A DNA stretch of 64,000 nucleotides from an uncultured Methanolobus sp. (GTDB taxonomy: Archaea; Halobacteriota; Methanosarcinia; Methanosarcinales; Methanosarcinaceae). Location: assembly GCF_963667555.1 (NCBI RefSeq), contig NZ_OY763421.1, forward strand, positions 1,877,562 through 1,941,561, in the 5' to 3' direction. The position numbers and the translations under genes are program-made. The notes beneath the pieces were generated by a model. That model made no database searches and was not told where the DNA came from. It saw only the letters and a list, made by a program, of their open reading frames with translations. Below, one piece after another: positions 35,219 through 43,420 of the stretch; the stretch's first letter is position 1; every line of letters starts with the position of its first letter.

Positions 35219-35497
35219 TCAGATCCTGTGCATGAAACGGAAGGCATCTTCGTGCTGGACCTTGACCTCCACGCCAAGAGCAGTACCGTTTTCAGACATT
35301 GCCTGCTGGAAAGCTGCCAGGTCGAAGTTCTCTTCGGTTATCTGGGCCAACATTATCATGGTGAACAGGTCATCCATGATCGTCTGGCTGATGTCTACTA
35401 TATTGACATTATACTGTGCCATTGTCTGCGTGATGCCCGCAACGATACCTACTTTATCGATACCAATAACAGTGATTATAAAACGGCTGGATGACAT
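35219..35497 (-). CDS. ACT-domain protein (UPF0237)
   Basis: A 92-residue single ACT domain (FIITVIGIDKVGIVAGITQT, LFTMIMLAQI) that should bind a small ligand, probably an amino acid, as a dimer. It sits nine bases upstream of the UPF0210 gene, its regular partner across bacteria and archaea. Target and ligand are unknown. Confidence 0.93.
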   Translation of the reverse strand: MSSSRFIITVIGIDKVGIVAGITQTMAQYNVNIVDISQTIMDDLFTMIMLAQITEENFDLAAFQQAMSENGTALGVEVKVQHEDAFRFMHRI

Positions 35498-35954
35498 GGA
35501 TTTTCCTTCTTTTGATTTTTTTAAGTGAGCTTTAAAGTGATCAAGTAACTATAAAGTAGCATAATAGATGAAATGCTATTTTGACTTTGCCGATGAAAAA
35601 AAACATTGTCGGAAAAAATACATTATTGATCCAATGAAAAAGTATATTTGCCAGTGGCTAAATCTTCTTAAACTACTATATCAACAAAAATCATTCTGAT
35701 TGCTTTGCCGGTTTTGCACAATCAAAAGTTAGCTAACTATACAGTTAAGAGAAAAATATGAGTCATACAGTACTATTATATTCGTACAAAGAATATATTG
35801 GTGCAAATATATAATATGTGCTGTAAAAGTCAGATAATCCTTAAAATCGCTTTTGAGCAGGCAACAAAGTTTATATACAATTTTCATTATGATTATAATG
35901 ATGATGGTTTGAACGGCTAAGTTCATCAGATGATTCAAACAATCAGGAGATACA
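35498..35954. other. AT-rich intergenic region with promoter of the DUF5371-pilin genes
   Basis: This 457-bp gap has no supported gene. Its right end holds a TATA box and a palindromic element (given separately). The middle is very AT-rich and without recognisable structure. Confidence 0.5.
35870..35905 (+). promoter_or_regulatory. TATA box and shared palindrome upstream of DUF5371/pilin
   Basis: TTTATATA at 35870-35877 is followed eight bases on by CATTATGATTATAATGATGA (35885-35904). Near-identical elements sit 10-20 bp past the TATA-like box of the second DUF4870 gene and the ArlD/E-like gene. The position, over the expected transcription start, fits an operator. Confidence 0.5.
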
Positions 35955-36161
35955 ATGGTTAAAATTGTACACGCACAAACTGTACTCACGGAAGATGAAC
36001 TGGCGGCTTTAAAGAAGAAATGCAATGAGTCGTCAACAAAAGAAGCTTTGAGTATGGCAGTGCAACACTATCTCGAGTGCGAATATACCGACCTCGACGA
36101 TAAAATGTGGACCAAGAAGCTTGAAAAAGTGGTCCAGAAAAAAAAGCAGAGAAAAGTATAG
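35955..36161 (+). CDS. DUF5371-family protein
   Basis: A 68-residue helical, Lys-rich protein (TEDELAALKKKCNESSTKEA, ending KKKQRKV). The sequence matches the pattern of DUF5371, a methanogen family with an RHH-like or helical fold. An AGGAG ribosome site precedes ATG 35955. It lies 26 bp upstream of the pilin gene and should be co-transcribed with it. It could be a small regulator of the pilin operon; this is inference. Confidence 0.8.
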   Translation: MVKIVHAQTVLTEDELAALKKKCNESSTKEALSMAVQHYLECEYTDLDDKMWTKKLEKVVQKKKQRKV

Positions 36162-36187
36162 ATTTCTGAACAAGAGAGGAACAAATT

Positions 36188-36682
36188 ATGAGCAAAGCAA
36201 ACCAATTCTTAAATGAGGATGCAGTATCTCCGGTCATCGGCGTTATCCTGATGGTCGCTATCACTGTCATCCTTGCTGCAGTTATCGCAGCGTTTGTATT
36301 CGGCATGGGACCACCAGAACAGGCACCACAGGCAAGCATCAGAGCAAGTGCTGACACAATGAATAGCCTAAATGCTATCAAGATTGAACACCAGGGTGGC
36401 GATGCAATAACATTTACTGAAGCCAGAACAAAAGTGACTGTATCTGGAAATACATCTACTGCAGGAACTGTAACCCTTAACTCAACAATGGATGATACCC
36501 AATTTGATGCTGGTGAAGTTGTATACATATACAATGAAGGCGGAACGATAAAAATTGACGAAACAAACATTGCTGATTCAGAAGCGGATACAATCATAGC
36601 AGCATCTGGAGAAACAATCAACGTGAAGTTGATAGACGTTTCAAGCCAGCAGCTCATTGCTGACATGGACGTAAGATTCTAA
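36188..36682 (+). CDS. Archaeal type IV pilin (class III signal peptide)
   Basis: A 164-residue pilin with the archaeal signature near the N-terminus: DAVSPVIGVILMVAITVILA followed by AVIAAFVFG. The hydrophobic helix is the class III signal and the filament-forming segment, to be processed by a prepilin peptidase. The mature C-terminal domain is beta-rich (TVSGNTSTAGTVTLNS). No prepilin peptidase or pilus ATPase lies nearby. Product is an extracellular pilus or surface fibre subunit; adhesion is likely. Confidence 0.93.
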   Translation: MSKANQFLNEDAVSPVIGVILMVAITVILAAVIAAFVFGMGPPEQAPQASIRASADTMNSLNAIKIEHQGGDAITFTEARTKVTVSGNTSTAGTVTLNSTMDDTQFDAGEVVYIYNEGGTIKIDETNIADSEADTIIAASGETINVKLIDVSSQQLIADMDVRF

Positions 36683-36898
36683 ACACAATTTCAATGACGC
36701 ATTTGCGTCATCATTTTTCTTTTTTCAAAAACTATCACGTAGATAGCTTTATATATATTACAGGTGACAAGACTTTTGTTGATATTTATGGTTGTGGTAC
36801 ATATCGATTACGAGTTAAAGAGGGGGAGCTCCTGAATTATTTGTGATCATAGATGAACCACTCAGTAGAAAAATAATAAACATTTATGGAGAGGTATT

Positions 36899-37249
36899 AT
36901 GAGCGAAACTAAATTAGGAGTTAGTGAGAACATAGCAGGATTGCTGGCCTACATCCTTGGCTGGATCTCTGGTCTTATTCTGCTGGTTATCGAAAAAGAG
37001 AATAAATTCGTACGCTTCCATGCAGCACAGTCCGTGGTTTTGTATCTTGCATTATTCATTTTGAACTTTATTATTGGATTCCTTACATCCATACACTACA
37101 TCGGTTTTATCTTTGCACTAATATCAATGCTGATAGCATTGATCTCATTTGTACTGTGGATATTCCTTATGTACAAAGCATTTAAGGGTGAAATGTACAG
37201 ACTTCCAGTAATTGCAGATTATGCAGATCAGCTGGAACAGAAGTTCTAA
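36899..37249 (+). CDS. DUF4870 membrane protein (first copy)
   Basis: A 116-residue protein with four membrane segments and the family start LGVSENIAGLLAYILGWISG, then IEKENKFVRFHAAQSVVLY. A GGAGAGG ribosome site precedes the ATG. It is a paralogue of the next gene. DUF4870 proteins are small Tic20-like membrane proteins of unknown function. Confidence 0.92.
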   Translation: MSETKLGVSENIAGLLAYILGWISGLILLVIEKENKFVRFHAAQSVVLYLALFILNFIIGFLTSIHYIGFIFALISMLIALISFVLWIFLMYKAFKGEMYRLPVIADYADQLEQKF

Positions 37250-37396
37250 AGTGATCTTTGACCAATAAGATCAGAAAAATGTTTGTTGGCAACATGTCAT
37301 CAAACATCTATTTTTTATCCATTATCTGATTGATCCCATTTATGTATTCATACAAGCTTTTTTAGAAAAGTTTAAGTAATACAATATAACAACATA

Positions 37397-37416
37397 CATT
37401 ATAATTATAATGATAT
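37397..37416 (+). promoter_or_regulatory. Shared palindrome upstream of the second DUF4870 gene
   Basis: CATTATAATTATAATGATAT begins about ten bases past an AATATAAC TATA-like box and 22 bases before the AAAGGAGAAG ribosome site. The core TTATAATTATAA is a perfect palindrome. It matches the element at 35885-35904. Confidence 0.5.
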
Positions 37417-37437
37417 TTTAAAGGAGAAGTAAATACT

Positions 37438-37770
37438 ATGAGCGAAACTAAATTAGGAGTTAGTGAGAACATAGCTGGAGTGATAGCCTACATCTTAGGG
37501 TTTATTACCGGCATTCTTTTGTTGATAATTGAAAAAGAGAACAGTTTTGTGCGCTTCCATGCAGCACAATCCACCGTATTATCCGGAATATTGTTCATAC
37601 TGGGCATAATCCTGGGATTTATACCAATCATCGGATGGTTAATAGCATTGTTTTTGCCTTTTGTGGCAATCATACTCTGGTTATTCCTGATATACATGGC
37701 TTTCAGTGGCAAGATGTACAGGTTACCAGTACTTGCAGACTTTGCAGACAAACTTGAAGCAATGTTCTAA
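37438..37770 (+). CDS. DUF4870 membrane protein (second copy)
   Basis: A 110-residue paralogue of the preceding gene; both begin MSETKLGVSENIAG and share IEKENxFVRFHAAQS. Four membrane helices fill the rest. AAAGGAGAAG lies just upstream of ATG 37438. The copies diverge most in the last two helices. It has its own promoter with the shared palindrome, so the pair may be differentially expressed. Confidence 0.92.
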   Translation: MSETKLGVSENIAGVIAYILGFITGILLLIIEKENSFVRFHAAQSTVLSGILFILGIILGFIPIIGWLIALFLPFVAIILWLFLIYMAFSGKMYRLPVLADFADKLEAMF

Positions 37771-37894
37771 AACCAATAATATACTTTCAAAAGAAGAAAT
37801 GTTTGCAGGTCATACCGACCTCAAACATTTGATATTTCCTTTTTTATACCTACTTTATTAAAGACAAATTAAACCAGATCTCAGATTTCCATTC

Positions 37895-40800
37895 TCAAAT
37901 TCCATAGATCTCTGAACCTTTCTTGACCTTCTCTATATCCCTTTCTATTACAGAAAGCCTGTTCTTGTCAACTTTCATACCTGCAAGACTTTCAATGAAC
38001 CAGATGGATTTCACGTGGTCATCAGGAGTAAGCTTCCAATCTGGTTTTTCCATATAGAAATCGATGCCTTCAGCATAATGAAGAAGCTCCATCCTCACTT
38101 TCTCAGTGATCCAGCCAAGTTCCTCGTAATAGGACAATATATCAGGAAGGTTGTTGCGACCCACAAGCTCCATCAAAAACTCAAGCCATTCCATACAGAG
38201 TTTCATATTACTGGAATTTTTCACAATATTGGAAAGGTGGACATTCTGCCCAAATCCCTTGTAGCTTCTCGCACCAAGTTTCTTCAGTTCACTTTCCATA
38301 TATTCAGTGAGGGAATCTATCTTTTCCATTACAGCAACATTTTTCTGTTCGGACTGCTGCCTGAATTCCTGGAACTCAGAAGATACCTTTCCAAGAGTAT
38401 CAACCATTGACGACATTGAACGGGAGAATTCCTTTGAAGTGGACTTAGATTCTTCCTGCATCTTCTCTATAAGCTCAACCCTCGGACCTAAAGAATCGAT
38501 CTTAGATGATACTTCAGCCAGAATAGCAAATTTAGACTCATTCTCCTGCAAGGACTCATGTAACTGAGCAAGAAGAGCTGTATAAGACCCTACAAGTTCA
38601 GTGATGCTCTCTTCTATCTGTGACATATCAGCCTTCATGGAAACATTATCAGACTGCAACGAAGTGATAGAAGAATCAAAACCGGAAACTTTGCTTTCAA
38701 CCTGTGAAATCTTGCGGTTAACAGCATCAAACCGTGAATTGTTCTGGGACAGGGCATCCTTTAAGCTCACCGCAGCAGCTACAGATTCAGTGATCTCCGA
38801 TATCCTGTTGGAAAACTCTTCAACTTCAGAATGCATAGAGGAGAATTGAAGGTTCATATCATTCAGACTGTCTTCCAGTCCTCCTATATCATTTTCCAGA
38901 TTTTCAAGCTTTTTATCCGTAGTTATCTTTATATCCTTTAGCTCTTTGGAAAAGACTTTCCTCGAAAGCTCCATACCTGATGCAGAAGACGTATTTTCAT
39001 GGGAACTCACACTTTCTGATATTTTGGAGAGCTCAGGTTTAGCTCCAGCTTCAACATCTGTAAGCTCAGGCAATGAATGATGAAACTGTTCAGGCATAAC
39101 TGATCCATCAGATCCTGCCATAGACTCTGCTACATTGTCTGGTTGGGGCATTGTAAATGCGTCGTTTACAATATCATTAACTACTAATGAGGAATCTGCT
39201 ACATTCACAAAAGGGTCTGAAGCTTCTGCAAATACATTATCACTTTTTGGCAATACAATGCCATCTACACCTGCATCATCTGAAATTTCGGAGTCAATCA
39301 GGTATTCCTCCTTCATTTCCATAATTGGATTCTCAATAGGAGTCACCTGACGTATGTCATCAACACCGTCATCATCACCTTCACCGCCACCATTTTCTAT
39401 AGAAGGAGTAACAGGCTCATTGAAAGTTGCCTGTACAACAGGATTGTCCTCATTAAAAGATGACAGGAATGGATTAGAATCAATATTATCCTGCGGAGTT
39501 TCAAATGGATTGGAATCAAATGGAGATTTATCCAAAACCTTTTCAGCTTTTGACCCGGTATCCTGCCTTGCAGATTCGGCAAAATCCACTTCTTCCCGCA
39601 TGTCTTCCATCCTCTCAATAAGGCTTTTTCCTTTTGTCAGATTTTTAAGTAAACCTTTTGTGATACCAGAGATGCCTCCAAAATTCTTCTTAAATGAACC
39701 TATATCGATTGGCAACTTACCCTGAGACTTTTGTGAATGCTTACTCTTTTCAAATGAACCTGCATCATCAGGAACCGAACCACCAAATGGATTTCCAGGC
39801 TGAATAACACCGGATGTTGGTGCAAAAGGATTAGACTCAACAGGAACAACGCCAGAGGCAAAGGGATCACCAGATGAAACACCGGCAGAAGCAAAAGGAT
39901 CAGCAGGTGGAACGGATCCGGGCGTAGAGCCAAAAGGATTGGACTCAGAAGAAACACCGGCAGAAGCAAAAGGATCAGCAGGTGGAACGGATCCGGGCGT
40001 AGAGCCAAAAGGATTGGACTCAGAAGAAACACCGGCAGAAGCAAAGGGATCAGCAGGTGGAACGGATCCGGGCGTAGAGCCAAAAGGATTGGACTCAGAA
40101 GAAACACCGGCAGAAGCAAAAGGATCAGCAGGTGGGACGGATCCAGGCGTAGAGCCAAAAGGATTAGACTCGGCAGGAACACCAGCAGAAGCAAAAGGAT
40201 CAGCAGGTGGGACGGATCCAGGCGTAGAGCCAAAAGGATTGGACTCAGAAGGAACACCGGCAGAAGCAAAGGGGTCAGCAGGTGGGACGGATCCGGGCAT
40301 GGATTCAAATGGATTAGACTCTGCTGGAGCAACGGGAGAGGTAAAAGGACCCGGAGTTGGAAACTGAGACTTTTCTACTTGTGGATCAAACGGCAGGGGC
40401 TCACTTGATCCGGGAACAAAAGGTGGTGCAGGTTCACCAATACAGGGAGGAGAAATTCCGTGTGGTTCCTTGGAACCGACAAAAGGCTCAAATAGGGGCG
40501 GTGGGGACCTTTTCTTTGCAGATTTCCCCACAGAGGATGGCTCAGGCGGCTGGTCTAAAGACGGAACCATATCTGGCTGATCCGCATTTGGAGGTGCATT
40601 CATAAATGGAGGCATCCCCATGGGAGCTTCTTTTTTCTCAACAGGAGGAGCATTTGGAGGAGTTCCACCTAATGCTGATAGATCAGGGAGGTCACCAAAT
40701 GAAGGAAAAGATGCTTGTGGTGCCCCTGAATCTGCCGGTGAAGGACTGTCTTCATGCACCTCTATTTTTGCCTCTTCCATTGGTATGTCGGCAAAAGCAT

Positions 40801-40930
40801 TTGCCAGTATGTCGGGAATCGGTGGTGTGGAACTGTTTTTCTCGCCGGATGTATTTGCAGATGATTTATCCCCTTCGACTGAGGAAATGATCTCTGCTAC
40901 CTTTTTATTCTCCCATGGAAGTTCACTCAT
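37895..40930 (-). CDS. Large ArlD/E (FlaD/FlaE)-domain protein with proline-rich repeats and coiled coil
   Basis: A 1011-residue cytoplasmic-looking protein. ATG 40930 (MSELPWENKKVAE) is preferred to an upstream TTG. The first ~400 residues are Pro/Gly/Ser-rich with six 25-residue units (SNPFGSTPGSVPPADPFASA). An acidic linker and a long coiled coil (about 600-880, KLENLENDIGGLEDSLNDMN and others) follow. The last ~115 residues are an ArlD/E domain (LCMEWLEFLMELVGRNNLPD, ILSYYEELGWITEKVRMELL). ArlD/E domains belong to the archaellum cytoplasmic collar, yet no archaellum genes are nearby. The nearest partners are a pilin and DUF4870 proteins. It may be a polar scaffold or motility-coupling protein; this is inference. 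Confidence 0.85.
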   Translation of the reverse strand: MSELPWENKKVAEIISSVEGDKSSANTSGEKNSSTPPIPDILANAFADIPMEEAKIEVHEDSPSPADSGAPQASFPSFGDLPDLSALGGTPPNAPPVEKKEAPMGMPPFMNAPPNADQPDMVPSLDQPPEPSSVGKSAKKRSPPPLFEPFVGSKEPHGISPPCIGEPAPPFVPGSSEPLPFDPQVEKSQFPTPGPFTSPVAPAESNPFESMPGSVPPADPFASAGVPSESNPFGSTPGSVPPADPFASAGVPAESNPFGSTPGSVPPADPFASAGVSSESNPFGSTPGSVPPADPFASAGVSSESNPFGSTPGSVPPADPFASAGVSSESNPFGSTPGSVPPADPFASAGVSSGDPFASGVVPVESNPFAPTSGVIQPGNPFGGSVPDDAGSFEKSKHSQKSQGKLPIDIGSFKKNFGGISGITKGLLKNLTKGKSLIERMEDMREEVDFAESARQDTGSKAEKVLDKSPFDSNPFETPQDNIDSNPFLSSFNEDNPVVQATFNEPVTPSIENGGGEGDDDGVDDIRQVTPIENPIMEMKEEYLIDSEISDDAGVDGIVLPKSDNVFAEASDPFVNVADSSLVVNDIVNDAFTMPQPDNVAESMAGSDGSVMPEQFHHSLPELTDVEAGAKPELSKISESVSSHENTSSASGMELSRKVFSKELKDIKITTDKKLENLENDIGGLEDSLNDMNLQFSSMHSEVEEFSNRISEITESVAAAVSLKDALSQNNSRFDAVNRKISQVESKVSGFDSSITSLQSDNVSMKADMSQIEESITELVGSYTALLAQLHESLQENESKFAILAEVSSKIDSLGPRVELIEKMQEESKSTSKEFSRSMSSMVDTLGKVSSEFQEFRQQSEQKNVAVMEKIDSLTEYMESELKKLGARSYKGFGQNVHLSNIVKNSSNMKLCMEWLEFLMELVGRNNLPDILSYYEELGWITEKVRMELLHYAEGIDFYMEKPDWKLTPDDHVKSIWFIESLAGMKVDKNRLSVIERDIEKVKKGSEIYGI
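39881..40330 (-). repeat. Six-copy 75-bp in-frame tandem repeat in the ArlD/E-like gene
   Basis: Units start at 39881, 39956, 40031, 40106, 40181 and 40256 (75 bp, 25 codons), with a degenerate seventh at 40331. Each encodes ASAGVSSESNPFGSTPGSVP plus PADPF. Neighbouring copies are nearly identical, so length is likely to vary between strains. Confidence 0.93.
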
Positions 40931-40954
40931 AAAAATCAACTGATCAGAAGTATT

Positions 40955-40970
40955 GATATTATTATAATTA
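40955..40970 (-). promoter_or_regulatory. Shared palindrome upstream of the ArlD/E-like gene
   Basis: On the minus strand TAATTATAATAATATC lies about 25 bases before ATG 40930 and about 20 bases past a CTTATATAAATA TATA box (40990-41001). It agrees at 14 of 16 positions with the element upstream of the second DUF4870 gene. Confidence 0.45.
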
Positions 40971-41001
40971 CAGGATTATTATATGCAAGATATTTATATA
41001 A

Positions 41002-41424
41002 GAGTTGCTCTTGACTACAAAAGGAAAGTTTGAGAAAATCTAAAACATCACAAATGATAGTGGAAATACCAAAAGAAATTCAATGTAGTGAAATCCAATG
41101 CAGAGAAGCAATGTTGATAGATTTTGAAAAGAGTTTAGGCGCACGGGAATAATTGAGGGAATGGACGAGAGATAAAGGATGAAATTTGTGCTAAAAATTC
41201 ACTTTGCTGTGAGTTTGTGCGCCTAAATGTGCATTGTTAATGATAGTATATAAGTATTTTGCACCACTTCCAAAAATGAACGGAATTATGAACACATGAT
41301 GAAATCACTAAGCCGGACATCAATAAGAAGGAGAAATATAATAATTAAAAATAAAATTACAAAAAATATATTTGTGCAAAATGCACACAGAAAAAATAAG
41401 AAAAGTGCATTCCACTTTCATAGA
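41002..41424. other. Gene-free stretch with a perfect 11-bp inverted repeat
   Basis: TTTAGGCGCAC at 41134-41144 pairs with GTGCGCCTAAA at 41217-41227, separated by 72 bp. The arms could form a long stem in RNA or a cruciform. The rest is AT-rich; TATA-like sequences occur near 41245-41255. No supported gene except the doubtful 32-residue frame. Confidence 0.45.
41054..41152 (+). CDS. Possible 32-residue ORF in a gene-free stretch
   Basis: ATG 41054 to TAA 41152 encodes MIVEIPKEIQCSEIQCREAM and a short charged end. There is no clear ribosome site and no family. It overlaps the left arm of an inverted repeat, so the stretch may instead be structured RNA. Confidence 0.2.
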   Translation: MIVEIPKEIQCSEIQCREAMLIDFEKSLGARE

Positions 41425-42606
41425 TCAATCATTCAGATTGATCCAGGATATGCAAGCATTTTCCACAGAAACTTCCACAAGATCTTCTATATCGATCTTA
41501 GCTTCCTCAGCAATCATTGAATCTATTGCTGCTTTCACCTCAGGATGTACAGGCACAGCACCGCATCCGCCTGTTTCACGGACAGAGATATCATATGTTC
41601 CTATCTTTCTTGCAATGTCAATGATCTCATTCTTATCCATAGCTATCAACGGATGATATAACGGAACGCAGAGTCCGTAAAGTTCGGCATACATATTGAA
41701 AGTAGTCTGAGAGGCCACCTGACCTATGGAAGAGCCGGTAACGATCCCTGCTGCACCTTCGTTTCTCATGATCTTAAGGGCAATCCTGTACATTGTTCGT
41801 TTACATATCAGGCATGTCTTGTTCTTTGAACAATTATCGATGAAAGACTGCAGATTATTTCCGTGAGGAACTTCATATACCTTGAAAGGATGACCCGGAC
41901 ACCATTCCTGAAGAGCTTTGAGACAATCCATTGTGCGTTTGTGAGCACGGTCATCATTGAAAGGAGTGTTATTACAGTAAACCGGAATTACCTCGATGCC
42001 ACGTTTCATCATAAGCCACGTTGCAACAGGAGAATCAATACCACCTGATACAAGTGAGATCATCTTACCCTGGGTCCCCAGTGGCAGACCTCCGACACCT
42101 TCCACGGTCTCAGTGAATACATAGGACTTGCTCTGGCGCATTTCCACAAATATTTCCCTGTCAGGGTTTGTGAGGTCAACTGAAGGCGTGAAACCTTTTG
42201 ATTCAAGCATCTGCCAGACAGCATCCCCACATTTCATTCCAATATCACGTGATGAAAATCGATGATTGCCTGTGCGCCTTGCCCTGATAGCAAATGACTG
42301 CCCTTCAGAGACATAACCATCTGCAATCTTTGCACATAAGGCTCCTGCTGCTTCTATTGTAGCATCTGTAACCTGTGCAAAAGATGTGGAAACCACACCG
42401 AAAACATCCGCTCCTGCCTGTGCAGTTCTTACATCATCACTTTTGATGAATATTCTGCCCCATTCCCGAGTTATATTGGAATAGGAGATATCACGATGAT
42501 CCAGCATCGCAGATATGTTCCTTACAAGGGTTTTCTCATACCAGTTACGAACACCTGTGCTCTTTAACGCAAGTTCACCATATCTTACAATGATAACGTT
42601 TTCCAT
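41425..42606 (-). CDS. thiI: tRNA 4-thiouridine synthase ThiI (archaeal type)
   Basis: A 393-residue ThiI that adenylates U8 of tRNA and inserts sulfur. The ferredoxin-like/THUMP region covers about 1-165, followed by the PP-loop SGGIDSP (187-193). The C-terminal rhodanese domain of bacterial ThiI is absent, as in archaea. Instead the CxxC pair Cys265/Cys268 (KTCLICKR) is present, the positions shown to matter in the Methanococcus enzyme. Another Cys cluster (GGCGAVP) stands near 346-352. The gene is transcribed alone. Confidence 0.95.
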   Translation of the reverse strand: MENVIIVRYGELALKSTGVRNWYEKTLVRNISAMLDHRDISYSNITREWGRIFIKSDDVRTAQAGADVFGVVSTSFAQVTDATIEAAGALCAKIADGYVSEGQSFAIRARRTGNHRFSSRDIGMKCGDAVWQMLESKGFTPSVDLTNPDREIFVEMRQSKSYVFTETVEGVGGLPLGTQGKMISLVSGGIDSPVATWLMMKRGIEVIPVYCNNTPFNDDRAHKRTMDCLKALQEWCPGHPFKVYEVPHGNNLQSFIDNCSKNKTCLICKRTMYRIALKIMRNEGAAGIVTGSSIGQVASQTTFNMYAELYGLCVPLYHPLIAMDKNEIIDIARKIGTYDISVRETGGCGAVPVHPEVKAAIDSMIAEEAKIDIEDLVEVSVENACISWINLND

Positions 42607-43094
42607 TGTTTAGCAATCAACTTTAGACTATTAAAGGTAATCGGAAAAAGTAATTTTTGAAAGATTGCTCAGGAAAAATACATGGAAATTGGGCTCAGTA
42701 GAAATCATGTAAAGATGAGAGGGAAAAACGTTTTTCATTTTCATTTCCACAAAAACAGCCTGCAATCTGAAAACAAAGCAACCATCCGCCAAAGGCGTCA
42801 CATTCCCATGCTGCTGTGCAGAATACCAGTCATTAGATCATTGTATTCTACTGAGAATTCCACATCGGTTGTGCGAATAAAGTGCTCCAGAGTATTCATA
42901 ACGATTTTTGTTTTTCTGGTGGGAAAACGCCGGCTTCGCCGGACCCTCCGGGATAATAACCTGAATCCTCTTTAGTTATTCACGATCTGCGATAGACCAT
43001 AATAATAGGATTTATACAGAGCCAATATTTCCGAATATAAAGACAAAAGAAAACAGAACAAAAAACGAAATGAAGAAAATTGAAAAATAGAAAT
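42607..43094. other. Gene-free stretch with a GC-rich palindromic repeat
   Basis: Nothing coding is supported in these 488 bp. A GC-rich palindromic element (42929-42952) stands out from AT-rich DNA, and the last 100 bp are A-rich on the plus strand. A plus-strand frame over 42682-42975 has no features of a protein. Confidence 0.45.
42929..42952. repeat. Dispersed GC-rich palindromic repeat, copy 1
   Basis: The core is GGCTTCGCCGGACCCTCCGG, containing the hairpin CCGGC-TTC-GCCGG. The same core, with one change, occurs reversed at 48880-48903. Such short intergenic palindromes resemble REP-like elements. Confidence 0.6.
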
Positions 43095-43397
43095 CTAGCG
43101 TTTTATAGAGAAATCAGTATACTCACACGTGGATTCTGACCACTTTACACTGACATCCTCAACGTTTGCAAGAGCCGGGCCAATGTGAAGGAGATCTATG
43201 AGCTTATGGATCATAGTTGCTTTGCCTTCTGCAAACACCTCAACCCTGCCATCAGAAAGGTTTCTGGCAAACCCGACAAGTCCGAGCTTTTGCGCATTAT
43301 CCACAGTGAACCTGCGGAAATAGACTCCCTGAACTCTTCCTGTAACAAGTATTGTTGCAGAGGAAATATCCTCTGCGTTGGATAAGTTATCCTGCAT
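43095..43397 (-). CDS. acyP: Acylphosphatase
   Basis: A 100-residue acylphosphatase that hydrolyses carboxyl-phosphate bonds such as in acetyl phosphate. The signature VTGRVQGVYFRRF holds the catalytic Arg28, and Asn46 in GFARNLSDGRVEV is the second catalytic residue. It lies 23 bp downstream of thrS on the same strand and may be co-transcribed. Confidence 0.95.
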   Translation of the reverse strand: MQDNLSNAEDISSATILVTGRVQGVYFRRFTVDNAQKLGLVGFARNLSDGRVEVFAEGKATMIHKLIDLLHIGPALANVEDVSVKWSESTCEYTDFSIKR

Positions 43398-43420
43398 ACA
43401 CTTTAATTTGCAGAACGGGC

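Noticed and set aside
39700-40332. Long Leu-rich frame in the ArlD/E-like repeat region, and a matching repeat frame on the plus strand
   Set aside because: Both arise from the 75-bp repeat, whose length keeps all frames open; the ArlD/E-ending frame has the real domain.
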